Shown here: positions 11,398-24,072 of the stretch, one piece after another | Layout: each line of letters begins with the position of its first letter | How positions within the stretch are numbered: position 1 is the stretch's first letter | Assembly: GCA_029891385.1 (NCBI GenBank) | Contig: CM057233.1 | Span: forward strand, 24,784,150 to 24,848,149 | From: Erythroxylum novogranatense | Lineage: Eukaryota > Streptophyta > Magnoliopsida > Malpighiales > Erythroxylaceae | DNA: 64,000 nt | Direction of reading: 5' to 3' | Translations under genes and position numbers: made by a program | Notes under the pieces: model-generated | What the model was told of the DNA's origin: nothing | What the model saw: the letters and a program-made list of their open reading frames with translations, nothing else | The model's database searches: none

Positions 11398-11868
11398 ATG
11401 ATTGGTTATTCCATAACGAGGTCTATATTTGAGTAGCTTCTATGAAGATAATTTTGCTTCTTCCAGTCTATTTATTTTTATACCCTTACTTGAACCTCGT
11501 TTAAGGTGTTGATTATATCCAATCTCCATAGTGATTGGTGTCTCTTTATTTTCTTTTAAAAAGTGTTGACTTATGTGTGTGTGTGTGTGTGTGTGTGTGG
11601 TTTTAAAAGGTTAATCACTCAATTGAAAATTTTAAAAGTTAAGGTACTGAATCAAAAAATTCCAAAAGGTTGAACACTTTATGACTGGTTATCCCATAAT
11701 AAGGTTTATATTTGAGTAGCTTCTCCGAAGATAATTTTGCTTCTTCCAGTCTATTTATTTTTATACCCTTACTTAAACCTCATTTAGGGTGTTGATTATA
11801 TCCAATCTCCATAGTGATTGGTGTCTCTTTATTTTCTTTTAAAAAGTGTTGATTTATATATAAAAATT
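11314..11868 (+). repeat. Direct duplication of about 265 bp flanking a TG tract
   Basis: Unit 1 (about 11314-11573) holds the right arm of the fold-back element plus 175 bp of flank, including CTTCTTCCAGTCTATTTA and GATTATATCCAATCTCC. Unit 2 (11601-11868) repeats it with scattered substitutions and small indels. The units are joined by the TG tract. Confidence 0.85.
11574..11599. repeat. (TG)n microsatellite
   Basis: Thirteen TG dinucleotides in a row at the junction of the two duplicated units. Confidence 0.95.
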
Positions 11869-12378
11869 ATTGAAGGCTTTCTCCCAACCCTTATGTCATT
11901 TTGAATAAATCCAACAAATCTCATATCATATGCCTATTGCCTACGAAGTGTCCCTCGAAACCACTTTTTTCAACTGTTTAAAGCTTACTATTGAGCTTGT
12001 AAGAAAAGTTTATTTTGCCAATCATTATTTGAGCTTGTCAAAGTGAATGAGAAGACATAACATTTAATTATATCTATCACTCTGTGCAAATCCATCATTT
12101 CTTTAAATCACATATTGTCATTTGACTTTATCATGCCATTATAAAACTCCAACAATTTGAATGTTATAAGACATAAGTATGTTCTTGATCTTACTCCTCC
12201 TCTTATGAATCATTAGATGATTTTGACCTACAATAGTGCATTATAGCTAAGATCTACATGCTATTCTGGTTTGCACATCTTGCCTAGATAGTTGGATTGC
12301 TCTGATGAACTTCATCTTATAGGTTTATTTTAGCGTATGCTTATTTTGAAGAATTTAGAGAAGTAAATAGATAGTTTG

Positions 12379-15300
12379 TGTTGGAACCCCGCCCCAGTGG
12401 ATCACGTGTCTGACGTCCAACGTGACATCTGGACGCGCATCCCACGAGAGAGGAATTCCCCACCAAGTCAAACCTTAAACACGAAGCCATTTCACTTACT
12501 TACGAACAGATCTTGAAAAATTCGCCCTAATTTCCCTCCTGAAACTTAAACTCTTAGGGCCCAAATTGAAATCTGATTCCTAAGCTAAAATGAAAAATTA
12601 ATGACTCTTGATTATTTAAAACCAAAAATCACCTCAATAGGATCTCTCTAGATTGGAAAATCACCAAAGTATGGAAACATATTCAATATTTCCATCCAAA
12701 TGTCTTACTTTGATTTAATCCATAAATTTCAACTTAATCCCGAAAGCTCTAGATTTTGCATGAAAGGGTAGAGAATTTTCTTAGAAAACCAATGCTTTAA
12801 AAATCAAGTAACTCAGAGGTCAAATGAAGAAGTTATAAGCTAAGAAGTGGAAGGAGGTTGAATTTGGAAAGAAAAGAAAATCAGAAAATAAATTAAGAAA
12901 AAAATAATTAAATTGAAAATGGCGTCATCGCCCTCTGCAGAGCTGCCTCGCACTCTTCAGAGTGCAAGGCAGCTCTCGCCTCACGACCTCGAGGTCGCGA
13001 GTGGCCAGCTTGGCCACTCCAAAACACACCTGAAACTTTGAAAATTCATAATTTTTTACACCGAATTCGAAAATTTTCAAATTTGGTATCAATAAAAAGA
13101 TAAAAGGAAGCTCTACAACTTCCATGAAGGGTTCAAAAAGTAATTTGGCCTCTAAGGGAGACAAAAACCTCTTCAAAATGACTGCTTAAATTAAAATTAT
13201 CTCACACAATGACAGAACTTCTAAAAATCATATCTTTCAACACAAAGACCAAAAAATATCACATTTTACATCAATAGAAAGAATAAAAGACAAGCTACCA
13301 CTTTCATGAAGGATGGAAAAATCAATTTAGTCTCTAAAGGAGGTAAAACCTCTTTCAAAGCTACTGCCTATAAAATGACATTTCAAACAGTAACTGCATT
13401 CTTTCAAACCTTATAACTTCTTAATCCTAAGTCCAAAAGTGACATATTATATACCAATGGAAAGCTCTAAACATGAACTACAATCTTCAAGAAGATCTTC
13501 CAATCCAATTCAAACTCTAAGAGGGTCAAAAATTTAGTCAAAGTTTCTGCCCATAATGTAAATTTTGACAACATCTCCCCTAAATTTACACTAGCCAAAT
13601 TCTTCAACCTTCAACCTTCAACCAATTTTTCGAGCACCTGCATCACCACTTCAATATCTACTTTCTCCAACTCCCTCAATCAAACCTAGCAAGCAATACA
13701 TCGTATGCATTCTTCATATTCATCAAGAAGGCCAAAAGAGCCATAACAAACCACATCAACCCACTATTGTCTCCAAAATTTCAGCAACCACGAACCTACT
13801 CATCTAGCCATTTTCAAACCATACAACAACACATTTTGAGCAACATACACAAAATACATTAAAACCCAAATCTCTTTCATTTACATGAAGACATAAGTTA
13901 TTACAAAGCTTTAGAGGGCATTTTAGCCCTAATTACATCCAAAAGTTTTAAAAGTCAAAGATACAATGAAATAGTTACATGCACAGTAACTTTTCTCCAA
14001 AGTGCAATCTAAAGCCTTGTTTCCCTAAAGATGACTTCAAAAGTTAAAATAAACAGGAGTGTTGCCTGGTCCTGATGCAGTTACTCATTTTCTCGCTCGT
14101 CGTTTGTGGAGGGGAAAAGAGGAGGTGAGCTCGACAGCTCAGTAGGTAACAGTTTAATAACCAAGAACAAGCAAGCAAAACTCTTTAACAATTATTTTCA
14201 AAGAAAACTTTTCAAAGAAATTCCCAACATTTTCAATTGATCAAAACATTAACAAAATCAACATAGACAAAGCAATATCACATAAGCATATAGAAGATGG
14301 TTTGGGTGGATCCAAACGGAATGTACTACACAAACCACGCGAAGTTATGGGAGTCCGTGAGGAGCTCCAATGTCACTAACGGGAAAGCAGGAGAAGCCTA
14401 TGAATAGACAATTGCACTTGACTCTTAAGGGACCACCACAAACCCAAAGAATCATGCATATCATATAATTCACATATATTTGCCAAAATGGCACTTTTTC
14501 GAAAGCAAAATACATTTTTTTTTGTTCAAAAACTCACTTCCTTTTTCACTTGGCAAAAAATTTTGCAAAAAATTTCACAATTTATTTTCATACAAAGGGC
14601 ACATAATACAATTTTAAGCCATCCTAAAAAGTAATAAATGCAAAATTGGTAAGTTATTAGAAAGCATTTAATTACATTTATGATAAGAAATCCAATTAGC
14701 TTATTAACTCAATTATTAAAAAGTCACCCATCTTAAATCCTTTCGCTTTAAGCTTGATCAATTTTCCTTCCTTCTAACTCCTCTTGCCTCTCTTGTCCTT
14801 CATTAAAGCACAAAAATCCCAACATTACATGATATGTCAAAATTGACAAATCTAAGGAAGCAAAAGCATGCAATAGATCCTATACAACCTTACCCATGCT
14901 TTTCCTAAGCCAAAAGAACCAAAACCCATCAAAATTTTCAAAAGATTTTTCCATGCACTTACCTTAAAATCCACCCACGAAATTCACTTCTTGCCTCTAA
15001 TGGAAGATTAAACCTTCCCCTTCCTTTTTCCTTCTTAAAGAACTCTCAAAATCTCTTTTCTAAAGTAAGAAATGACAAAACCCTAACCTCTTCTTCTTCT
15101 TCTTCTCTTCTTTTCTCCATCGAAAGCTCACTCTCCCCTTTTTACTTGAAATTTTCGTAACTCTTCCTTCACACAAACGACCACAAGCCTTTTATTTCCT
15201 TCTTTCATGTTTTAATGAATCTAAAAAGACTAAAATACCCCTCCTTATAAGCCTTAAACAACTTAAGTAAACTTCCCAATTTGACCTTATATCATCTTAT

Positions 15301-15480
15301 TCCTTTACTTTTACTAACACCATATAAAACTCTAATTTAATCTTAATCCCTCCATTTAATTTCCATTAACCTAAGCAATAAAACCTCAAATTATTTTAAC
15401 CAAAAGCAATAAATCAAACTCAACCTCAAAATGAATTTACATAAGCTTATTTAATAAGAAAAAGGAATCGAGGCCCAACA
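12379..15480 (-). repeat. Element A 3' LTR
   Basis: 3102 bp bounded by TGTTGG at 12379 and CCCAACA at 15480, next to the polypurine tract. Its only LTR partner is outside the window. Part of it (13033-13574) is nearly identical to the fragment captured in element C. The conserved LTR module is at 14121-14152. TTC trinucleotide runs occur near 15090. No gene. Confidence 0.87.
12942..13018. repeat. Three adjacent palindromes in a GC-rich island of the A LTR
   Basis: 12942-12973 pairs GCTGCCTCGCACTCT with AGAGTGCAAGGCAGC (one mismatch, two-base loop). 12984-12997 is the perfect palindrome CGACCTCGAGGTCG. About 12999-13017 is AGTGGCCA-GCT-TGGCCACT. The surrounding LTR is AT-rich. The island lies in a similar sequence context to the GC islands of the solo LTR and element B. 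Confidence 0.75.
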
Positions 15481-15517
15481 TTTCTCCACCTCTTAAAAGA
15501 ATTTTGTCCTCAAAATT
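15481..15517 (-). promoter_or_regulatory. Element A polypurine tract and palindrome
   Basis: On the - strand, AAGAGGTGGAGAAA (complement of 15481-15494) directly precedes the 3' LTR. Just upstream, 15500-15517 is the palindrome AATTTTG-TCCT-CAAAATT. It is the counterpart of AATTTCG/CGAAATT in B, D and E, with both arms changed so that pairing is kept. Confidence 0.75.
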
Positions 15518-16880
15518 CTTACCTGAGTCAATGAAGAGATGAGGATACTTCTCTTTCATAGCTTCCAGTGGCTCTCAAGTGGCCTCTTCGACTGAATGGT
15601 TCCACCACAAGACTTTTACTAGCTGAACTGTTTTGTTTTTGAAAACTTTTTCTTTAGTATCCAAAATCTGCACTGGAAGCTCCTCATAACTCAAATCATC
15701 ACTCAACTGAACTTCAGTGGCTTGAATGACATGAGAAGGATCTGATCGGTATCTCCTCAACATAGAAACATGAAAGACATCATGAATCTGTTATAGATGA
15801 GGAGGCAATGCTAACTTGTAAGCCAACGGACCAATCCTCTCCAGAATCTCATACGGCCCCACATATCGTGGACTTAACTTACCCTTCTTACCAAATCTCA
15901 AAATCCCTTTCCAAGGAGATGTCTTAAGGAAAACTTTTTCGCTGACCTCATACTCCATCTCCTTTCGGTGAGCATCTTCATAACTTTTCATCCTGTCCTC
16001 TGCTTTTAGCTTGTGCTTTATCAAGTTGACCTTATCAACTGTCATCTGAATTAACTCTAGACCCAAAAGTTTCCTTTCTCCTTCTTCATCCCAACACACC
16101 GGAGTCCTACATCTCCTCCCATATAGAGCTTCATAATGAGCCATCTGAATGCTCGAATGATACAAATTATTGTAAGCAAATTCGATCAATGGTAAGTGTT
16201 CATCCCATGCTCCTTTAAACTCTATCACTCAAGCCCTGAGCATCCCCTCAAGGGTCTAAATGGTCCTCTCATATTGTCCATCAGTCTGAGGATGGAAAGC
16301 AGTGCTAAAACTCAACTTAGTGCCCAAAGCTTCCTGTAAACTTCCCCAAAATCTCGAAGTAAATCGAGGATCCCTATTAGACACTATCGAATCTGGGATC
16401 CCATGCAATCTCACAATCTCATCAATGTACTTCTTGGCTAGCACATGCAGAGGATCAGTCTGTTTGATTGCTAAAAAATGAGCTGACTTCGTCAATCTAT
16501 CCACAATCACCCATATGGCATCATGCCTCCTACTAGTCTTGGGCAACCCCATCAGAAAGTTCATAGTCACTCTCTGCCACTTCCACTCAGGAATGGATAA
16601 TGGCCTTAACTGGCCTGAAGGTGCCTGGTGTTCAGCCTTGACTTGCTGACACACTAGACACTTACTTGCATACTCGGCCACATCTTTCTTCATACCTCTC
16701 CACCAAAAACGCTCCTTAAGATCCCTGTACATCCTGGTGCTACCTGGGTGCATAGCATAAGGTGTATTATGTGCCTCATCCAGAATCTCATCCTTCACCT
16801 CCTTGACATCTGGAATACAGAGCCTATTTTCGACTGTCAGGAGTCCACCATCACTCACTACCACTTCAGACTTCTTACCC
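15485..16880 (-). pseudogene. Element A integrase with chromodomain-like C-terminus, broken
   Basis: Continuous frame interrupted by stops near 15572, 15788, 16229, 16253 and 16865-16882. N-terminal zinc-binding region: EAHNTPYAMHPGSTRMY, then CLVCQQ. The catalytic core continues through WVIVDRLTKSAHF and [14 protein letters not shown]. The first catalytic Asp, normally MDF, is Asn (MNFLMGLP), and the second, normally SDRDPRF, is also Asn (SNRDPRFTSRF); both fit G-to-A changes on the coding strand. After KLSPRYVGPYEILERIG comes QLVKVLWWNHSVEEAT, then EPLEAMKEKYPHLF, the chromodomain-like tail of Tekay elements. The integrase would insert element DNA into chromatin; this copy cannot. Confidence 0.88.
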
Positions 16881-16882
16881 TA

Positions 16883-18511
16883 CTAAACCTCTTCTCGCAG
16901 TTTACTCAGTTCTGCATCCTGAACTTGTAATTCTCTTACTTTTTCTCTGAGGATCGGCCTCACCCTAAAAGTAGCAACCACACAATCAGACTCCTCCTGC
17001 TTTAAATTGATTCTGAGCTTAGCCATCTCTTCTAATAGCGGCAGATAGACTTTTTGAACATGTGCTATGGAAGACTTTCTACTCAAGGCATCTGCTACGA
17101 CATTTACCTTGCTTGGATGGTATGCAATCAGCAAGTCAAAATCCTTAAGCAGTTCAATCCACCTTCTCTGTCTCAAATTCAGCTCCTTCTGACTTAATAG
17201 ATACTTGAGACTCTTATGATCAGTAAAGATCCTAGTCTGAACCCTATACAAAAAATGTCTCCAGATCTTTAAGGCAAAAATCACAGCTACCAACTCCAAG
17301 TCATGGGTCGAATAGTTCAACTCATAAGGCTTTAGCTACCGTGAGGCATATGCTATTACCTTATCTCCCTGCATCAGTACACAACCCAACCCCTTTCTAG
17401 AAGCATCACTATACATTGTATAGCTTCCCTCTCCTGTGGGCAAAGTCAAAACTGGAGCACTCGTCAATTTGTGCTTAAGCTCCTCAAAACTTTTCTGGCA
17501 TTAATCACTCAAGACAAACTTCTGATTCTTTCTTAATAACTTGGTCAATGGAGTAGCAATCATGGAAAATCCCTCCACGAATCTCCTATAATAGCCTGCA
17601 AAACCCAGAAAGCTCCTCACTTCTGTCACTGTCGTCGGAGCATGCCATTTCACTACCGCTTCAACTTTCTTTGGGTCCACATGCACCCCATTCTCATAAA
17701 TGATATGACCAAGGAAGACCACTTCATGTAGCCAAAATTCACATTTGCTGAATTTGGCATAAAGCTCCTCCTCCCTTAACTGTTGCAATATTATTCTTAG
17801 GTTCTCCTCATGCTCTCTTACATTCTTCGAATACACCAGAATGTCGTCAATGAACACTATCACAAACTGATCCAAGTACTCCTTAAAGACCCTGTTCATA
17901 AGATCCATGAAAGCAGTTGGAGCATTGGTCAGTCCAAATGACATAACTAAAAATTCATAATGCCCATACCGTGTTCTAAAGGCTGTTTTGCTTAAATCAA
18001 ACTCCTTAATCCTGAGTTGATGATAGCCAGACCTTAGATCAATTTTAGAGAAGATCGTTGCTCAATGTAGTTGATCAAACAAATCATCTATTCATGGAAA
18101 AGGATACTTGTTCTTCACAGTCATCTTGTTGAGTCTCCGATAATCGATACACATCCTTCAGGTCCCATCCTTCTTCTTAACCAATAGGACCGGTGCTCCC
18201 CAAGGTGAGGAACTCGACCTTATGAACCCCTTTTCTAATAACTCTTCCAACTGCTCCTTAAGCTCTTTCAGCTTAGATGGAGCCATTCTGTATGGTGGAA
18301 TAGAAATAGGAGCTGCTCTGGAAATCAAGTCAATAGCAAACTCGATCTCGCTCTCCGGTGGCAAACCGGATAACTCCTCTAGGAACACGTCAGGAAATCC
18401 CCTCACAATCGGGAAATCCTCTAACCTACTGTCACTCACACCTATGTCTACAACATACGCCAAGAAAGCTTCACACCCCTTCCCCATCATCCTGTCAGCT
18501 AACAAGTTCAA
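16883..18511 (-). pseudogene. Element A reverse transcriptase and RNase H, broken by stops
   Basis: RT starts after the protease linker with FPIVRGFPDVF and [22 protein letters not shown], then a TGA replaces the expected Trp codon before [14 protein letters not shown] second TGA lies near 18061. The catalytic motif [14 protein letters not shown] is intact (17501-17944 block), followed by FLGHII and [13 protein letters not shown]. RNase H follows with [30 protein letters not shown] and [23 protein letters not shown], keeping its acidic residues. Stops near 17498 and 17337 break it. All blocks from 15575 to 18511 share one frame, so decay here is by stop codons rather than indels. Confidence 0.9.
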
Positions 18512-19536
18512 AATAATCCCTTGGCGGTGGTGTCTTTCTGTCCCCTCTGAAAGTTACCTTCTGACTGTCACCCAGATCAAACTCCACTTCCTTTAGGCCA
18601 CAATCAAGTTTCGCCCGATACTTCTCCATTACATCCATTCCCACAATTACATCTAACCCCTTCAGATCTAGAGGTAGCAGATCCACTACCAAACTAGATC
18701 CATCGATAATGAGCTCACAGTCTCTAAAGATTCGACTTACAATTACATTCCTCCCTAACGAAGTGCTAACAAGTAGAAAGTTGTCCAAAAGAACTGAATG
18801 CATACCCGATAAGATCAAGCTTATAGAAACAAAGGAATGTGTGGAACCAGAGTCAAATAAAACATAAACATCAGACTGAAATAGCTGAGTCATACCAGTA
18901 ACAACTTCTGGTGCGGATGCAGCTTCCTCCCGCATCATAGCAAACACCCTAGCTTGTTCTTGCCCTCTCAGTCTCCCTGGAGGAATAGGCTTCTTGACTG
19001 ACCCAGAACTGCCCACCCCAGCAGCTGGCTTGGTTCCCACTGTTTTTGCTCTTCTTGGCACCTGAGGTTGTGATCCTTCCCCTCGAGACATCAAAGGGCA
19101 ATCCTTGATCCTATGCCCTTTCTCTCCACATCGGAAACAGGCTCCCAAAAGCTTGTAGCACTCACCCCGATGTAGCTTCCCACAATGCTCACATTGGGGA
19201 TTCTGGTTTCTGCTCCTCTCTGTTATGCTATTTCCTCCCACTGAGGAGGCCTGTACTGTCCCTGGCCTGGATTGCTTGCTCTGGTGATGGGCACTACTGC
19301 CACCCTGATTTTGAGTACGGGCGCTCCTCTCACCCCCGTCAGTTGTCTGAACACTACCCCCTTCCCTAGAAAACTGTTCTCTGCTCTTTCTCTTTCTACT
19401 CACCTCCTGCTTAATGTTCTCCAGCTTCTCAGCTTGGAGTGCAGCATCCACCAACTGCTGATAATCACAGAAATTATGAATAATCACCTTCTCCTTGATT
19501 CCCAGGTGGAGGCCTCCCTCGAACTTGTGGCACTTG
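18495..19536 (-). pseudogene. Element A Gag C-terminal part and protease, truncated by element B
   Basis: The frame enters from the B insertion point (LHKCHKFEGGLHLGIKEK, the end of the Gag core) and continues into a basic Ser/Gln-rich linker. A CEHCGKLHRGEC pair and the zinc knuckle CFRCGEKGHRIKDCPL follow, near residues 118-152. Protease has VYVLFDSGSTHSFVS (catalytic DSG intact), LLPLDLKGLDVIVGMDVM and the C-terminal segment to about 18500. The next frame (RT) is shifted by one base, although the Tekay polyprotein is normally continuous, so an indel near 18500-18540 is likely. The 5' half of gag was separated by B and lies beyond the window. Confidence 0.9.
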
Positions 19537-22500
19537 TGTAACATCCCATCACCGATGGGAAGGGCAAAATGATAAATTGAAATGGGTTATGAATGTGTAA
19601 ACGTATCTCGGCGAGGTCATGCCTAGTATGGCCTCAATATATGCATAAATTGTAATCTTTGTATATGCACATGTTTGTACATGCATTCATGACACTTCCC
19701 GGCATATGTGTTTATTGTGAAACATATGTTATTTGTACTTTAAAAATTAAATGGGAGTGATTTATGTGCGTTTTACATTTTTGGAGACATTTAGAAATAG
19801 CCAGAAATTTTGGGATCCTTGTTAGGATGAAAAATTTACAAGTGACAGACTGATTTGGTTTCTGGTACCAATAACGACTGTCCAATGGCGCTGGAAAATT
19901 TTGATACATGATTTTAGGAATTTTTACTTTGAGCCATTGGAATTTGGAGAGAAATTGTAGTAGAAATTGGAACTGAATCAAGTGAGGGCTCAAGAGAGTG
20001 ACATGTGACAAGTGACACATGTCACTTGCCTAAACATGCCACCATTCATGCTTTCTTTTAAAACCACCTTTTGGAGTGTCTTTCACGATGCTTCCATTTG
20101 AGAGGCCTAAATCTTGTTCTTTTTTTTTCTCAAGAGTAGTCTCTTCTCTTCTCCTCCTTCGTGGGTCTCCTTCACCCACACAAAAGCTTTTATATCTTCC
20201 TTGTTTTCTCTCCTTTTGTTCACCAAAAGCCAACCTAAGCCCCTACCCTTTTCAAGTGTTGATGATCGTGTATATGGTGAAGGGAAGAGAAATTGTGGGG
20301 TTGGAAGAAATTGAAGCTTGTTTAGGTAAGATTATATTTTAAGTCTTGATTGTTCATTTAATGTATAAATTGTGATGTTTTTGCATCTCATGGCATGAAA
20401 ATTTTGTGTTGGTTGAAATGGGTAGGATGTGTTCTTGATTGATTAAGGATGAATGTAAATGAATGAGTGATTATGTTTTGGGATTGGCTTTGAAATGGTG
20501 TAAGTGTTTTGAATTTGGTTTTGTGATGCTAGATGAATGGAAATTTAGGGGAAGACTATTGTGTGTGTGTGTGTGCTGCCATTTTATGGATAGGTGATTA
20601 AGTGAGGTTTTGATGGAATTTAGGTTGATTACTTGACTAAATGGGATGTTTATTGATGTGGTATTGATGTTTGCATGAAAGGAGTAGAATTTGATATGAA
20701 ATCTGGAAAATGGAACTTGTGTATGTTTAAGGCATTTGTTTATAACTTTTGATGTGGTTATGCTATTGAGTTGAGGTTTGCTTTAAATTAAGCTTGAGAA
20801 GTATGGCTAGAATTCCTATGAAGGAAGTCCTGCCCAATTGTGGCTTGAAGAGCTTTGAATTTAGCTCGAAAGTTGAGATGTGTGTGCTGGATGAATAGTA
20901 TCCGGATCTTGGTTCCATTATTGACGACCTGAAACTTTGAGAATTTTTCTAGGATAAAGGAGACAGATTTTGTGAAATTGGTATTGCTGAAAGTTGAAGA
21001 TTTATGTGTTATCTTTCTAATGCCACTAAGTATGATATTTTTCGAGGTGTAGATTGCAAGTTATGGTCTAATAAAGTTCAGGTGGTAATTCAGCCAAATT
21101 GTGTTTTGGAGTGCAAATGCTCTAAGGGTGTAGGTTTTGTGCTTTTGTGTTCTGATATTTATTTGGGACTGTAAAGGGTGAAATTGGCTCAAGTGACCTT
21201 CTGGAAAGTTGTATAGGATTGTTGTAGCTTTCTAATGAGGTATTTTATGCAAATTTTGGATATAAGAATTGTTAGATATACATTTGTAAAGTTTTGTTAA
21301 GGGTTAGGTTAAATGTTGATTTCATTAACCCAACAGGACAGCCACATTCATGAGAGGATTTGACCTAGTTTGAATTGGAATTTGCTTTGAAGTTCTCTTG
21401 AGAATTGTAGTATATTGTCTGAGCTTTTTATTGCTATATGGTATGGAAATTTTTGCCAAGGGGATGTGGATTTATGAATTTTGAAAGATTGGGTCTCTGT
21501 TGAAAATAAATGGGGTAGGCTGAACCTTTGCTTACGAATTTGATTTGGTTAGAGGTGGAATTGGCTTCTATGTGGTTCTTAAAAGATGTTTCATATATTT
21601 TGCTCTTTTTAGTGATATACAATTTGGAATTTTTGGTAAGTGGATGAAAAGTCATGATTTTTGGAAGTTCTGATGTTGTTTAGTGTGAAGCTGATCGATC
21701 AGTCAATTTGATGAACTTTTTTACCTTTTTAGAGACTGAAATTATTGTTAAGTCATTCATGAAAATCGTAGATCGGTCTTTTATCTTTCCAATGGTACCA
21801 AGTTTGTAAAATTTGGAGCTCGGAGCCAAAAGATATGAAGTTTAGAAGTTTGGAGGTCAGGATCACGAGCGATCAACCGCGCGCCCACGAGCGATCGAAT
21901 GCCCACGCGTGCCCGCGTGTGATCGAGAGCCCACACGCCCGCGAGGTCGCCCTCGTCGATCGGCCCGCGGGGTCGATTTTCGGCCGACCGACCTCCCTTT
22001 CTTCTTTTTGCCATAACTTCTTCGTCCGACCTCTGATCGACCTGATTTTTGAAGCGTTAGATTCTTAAGAATTTTTTTCTATCTTTTCATACCAAACAAA
22101 TTGGTTTTGACATTAAATGAAGAAAGATCGACCCGATTAAATTAAGCTGACTGGTGGAAAAAGTCTAAACATCGTTTGGTATTTTGGAGATATCTTGAGC
22201 CATAGAGCTCAGATCGATCTGATTCTTCTTTCAAATTAAACTAGAGACATGGATCTACAATTTATCTGAAGGAGCATATTGACAATTTAGCCTCTAAGAC
22301 TTTCAATTTCTTGATTGAAGTTATGTGTAGTGTGTTGATCTGAACATGTTTTGGGAATATCTTTTTCGTCCGAACTCCGATTGACTTAATTCTCGAGGCA
22401 TCGGATTCGTGCTTTATTTAATTTCATTTATTTGTGAAATTGGGAATTTTTTTGAGTGGAAATTTACTGGAATTGGTTAGGTCGAAGCGAGGGGATCGAG

Positions 22501-24054
22501 TAATGATTTTTTCGATCCATGTTTTATTAATAATTGGACCTATAGAGGTCCAAATTGAGCGATTTTGATGTCTATGAGTTTCTAATGTTTAGATAAAATT
22601 TGTGTGACGGGAAGTTGTGAAATAGTGCCGGGAATGTCACGAACATGCATTGTACACATCTAAATTGCTACATGTGCATTATTTAATATTTCTGATTGTG
22701 TATTTGGTAATATGTGATTATTGTGATTGTTGTAGAGGCACAGTTGGAACGTCATTCCATGGACGTTGCCGAGGCTTCCCGGCATTAGCTCGGAAGCTAT
22801 TTGGTGAGTAACTTAGATGGTTTCTCGATTATTAACTGTTTATATTTTGCACTTATAACACTGTGGAGAATAATGGTGGGCTTTTCGTTTATTTATGCCT
22901 GGTTCCGGACCGAAGGTGTCCGATGTATTGGAAGATCATGACATAGAAGTGTTAATTGTCTGAGGATTTGGAGACCTCTGTGTTTCCAATGTGATAAATT
23001 GTGATTGTGATTTCATGTGAATAATTGTGAAATAATTGTTTGAATGTGATAATTTGGATTTGATTGAGATGTGATATTGTGCAATTGCGACATATGCATT
23101 CCATGCATGAATGCATGATCAGTTAATGACGGTTGTGACCGGAGCAGCCACCGAGAGCTTAAAGCTCAACGTATTTAGGCCTCAAGCCCACATTGATTCA
23201 GAGCCTATGGCTCAACAATTAATGTGCCCTTATTGGGACAGTTTCAGAGCCTCAGGTTCAACGATTAATGCGCCCATTTTGGGACAGTTTAGGCGCTCGA
23301 TCACAACACCGAAATAAAATAGAAATGTGGCACATGCGCATGTCATATGCATTTAATTGTAATTTCTTTGGATAAGTGAAAGGCTAACTGCCTTATGCTA
23401 TTGTGGTACCAATCAGGTGGTACTTGTGAATGTGATTTATGAAACAATTGGCTTATGCATGGGTGTTTTATGAATTCAATTGGTTATGGATGACAAATAG
23501 AATGAAATATATCAAATTGTCTATGTTCATGTGAAATTGTGCAATGTGATTAAATATGCAACAATGTAACTATGTGTTACGAGAAACGATGTGTTGCATG
23601 AATTGAGTGAACCATTGATGATGGTTCCTCACTGAGTTCGTAAAACGCATCCAAAATTTGCAAATATTTTTCAGGACCCAGAAGAATACCTCGTTAGGCA
23701 ACGGGCGTATAGCAACCGCATACGAGTGAGAAGGGAGGTCGGGATCAGTTCGCGTCTGCATTAGATTTTAAACAAAAATTGTACTTTCTGAATTTTTGAA
23801 ATAAATGATTATGTCATGTTGTAAAGTCAACCAACTGAATGAAATTGTATTTAGAAAAGGGCCTCGTGGTTATTGAACTCACTGATGAATTTTTATGTAA
23901 ATTGTTTTCCACATAATATGTGGAGTATGTGAATGTTTCAAAAAAAATTTATACTATGTTTTGACTGAGTGATGTAGCACGCCACCCTCACAGGGCACGG
24001 ACTCGGATATTACCATCGATGTCGGGTTTGGGTCATGCAGGAGTGGGGTTTACA
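19537..24054 (+). repeat. Element B 5' LTR
   Basis: 4518 bp, complete. It carries a short TG microsatellite near 20562, degenerate inner repeats related to those of the solo LTR, a GC-rich island at about 21860-22000, and a 46-bp imperfect direct repeat (TCAGAGCCT at 23198 and 23244). I see no gene; short frames such as 20076-20342 are in low-complexity sequence. Confidence 0.9.
21860..22000. repeat. GC-rich island in the B 5' LTR
   Basis: CG-rich sequence of GAGCGATC, GCGCGCCC and GCCCGCG words. The 3' LTR counterpart (30055-30220) begins and ends alike but has a different, longer middle containing CATTCGGCCGCTCGCCC, which is closer to the solo LTR island at about 2260-2285. Confidence 0.65.
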
Positions 24055-24060
24055 TTTAGG

Positions 24061-24072
24061 TGGTATCAGAGC
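24061..24072 (+). promoter_or_regulatory. Element B primer-binding site (initiator tRNA-Met)
   Basis: TGGTATCAGAGC six bases after the 5' LTR, followed by CCAGAAGT. Standard for chromoviruses and many other plant LTR elements. Confidence 0.92.

Larger units (their letters stand above)
10475..12378. other. Flanking DNA between two retrotransposon blocks, no gene
   Basis: AT-rich sequence with no reading frame I can support. It contains a 28-bp direct duplication (GTTTACTTCATTAAACA at 10634 and 10662), a fold-back element (11113-11397), a tandem duplication and a TG microsatellite. It may be host intergenic DNA or an older, unrecognised transposon. Confidence 0.6.
12379..19536 (-). mobile_element. 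Element A: Tekay-like chromovirus, 3' part
   Basis: Read on the - strand, this is the 3' LTR (12379-15480), the polypurine tract, and pol and gag running back to 19536, where element B has inserted. The rest of gag, the primer site and the 5' LTR must lie beyond B and its nested passengers, right of the window. Gene order Gag-PR-RT-RNase H-IN with a chromodomain-like tail marks a chromovirus. About ten premature stops in pol and lost catalytic residues make it inactive. It is the oldest element of the nest, since all others are inserted directly or indirectly in it. Confidence 0.88.

Noticed and set aside
18222..18596. + strand frame of 124 codons inside element A; likewise 62624-63205 in element C
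   Set aside because: Antisense shadows of the RT/protease and integrase/protease coding on the - strand.
20030..20342. Overlapping frames on both strands near the start of the B LTR, repeated at 28231-28577
   Set aside because: Low-complexity TTC/CTT-rich sequence that is open on both strands; no domain or other support.
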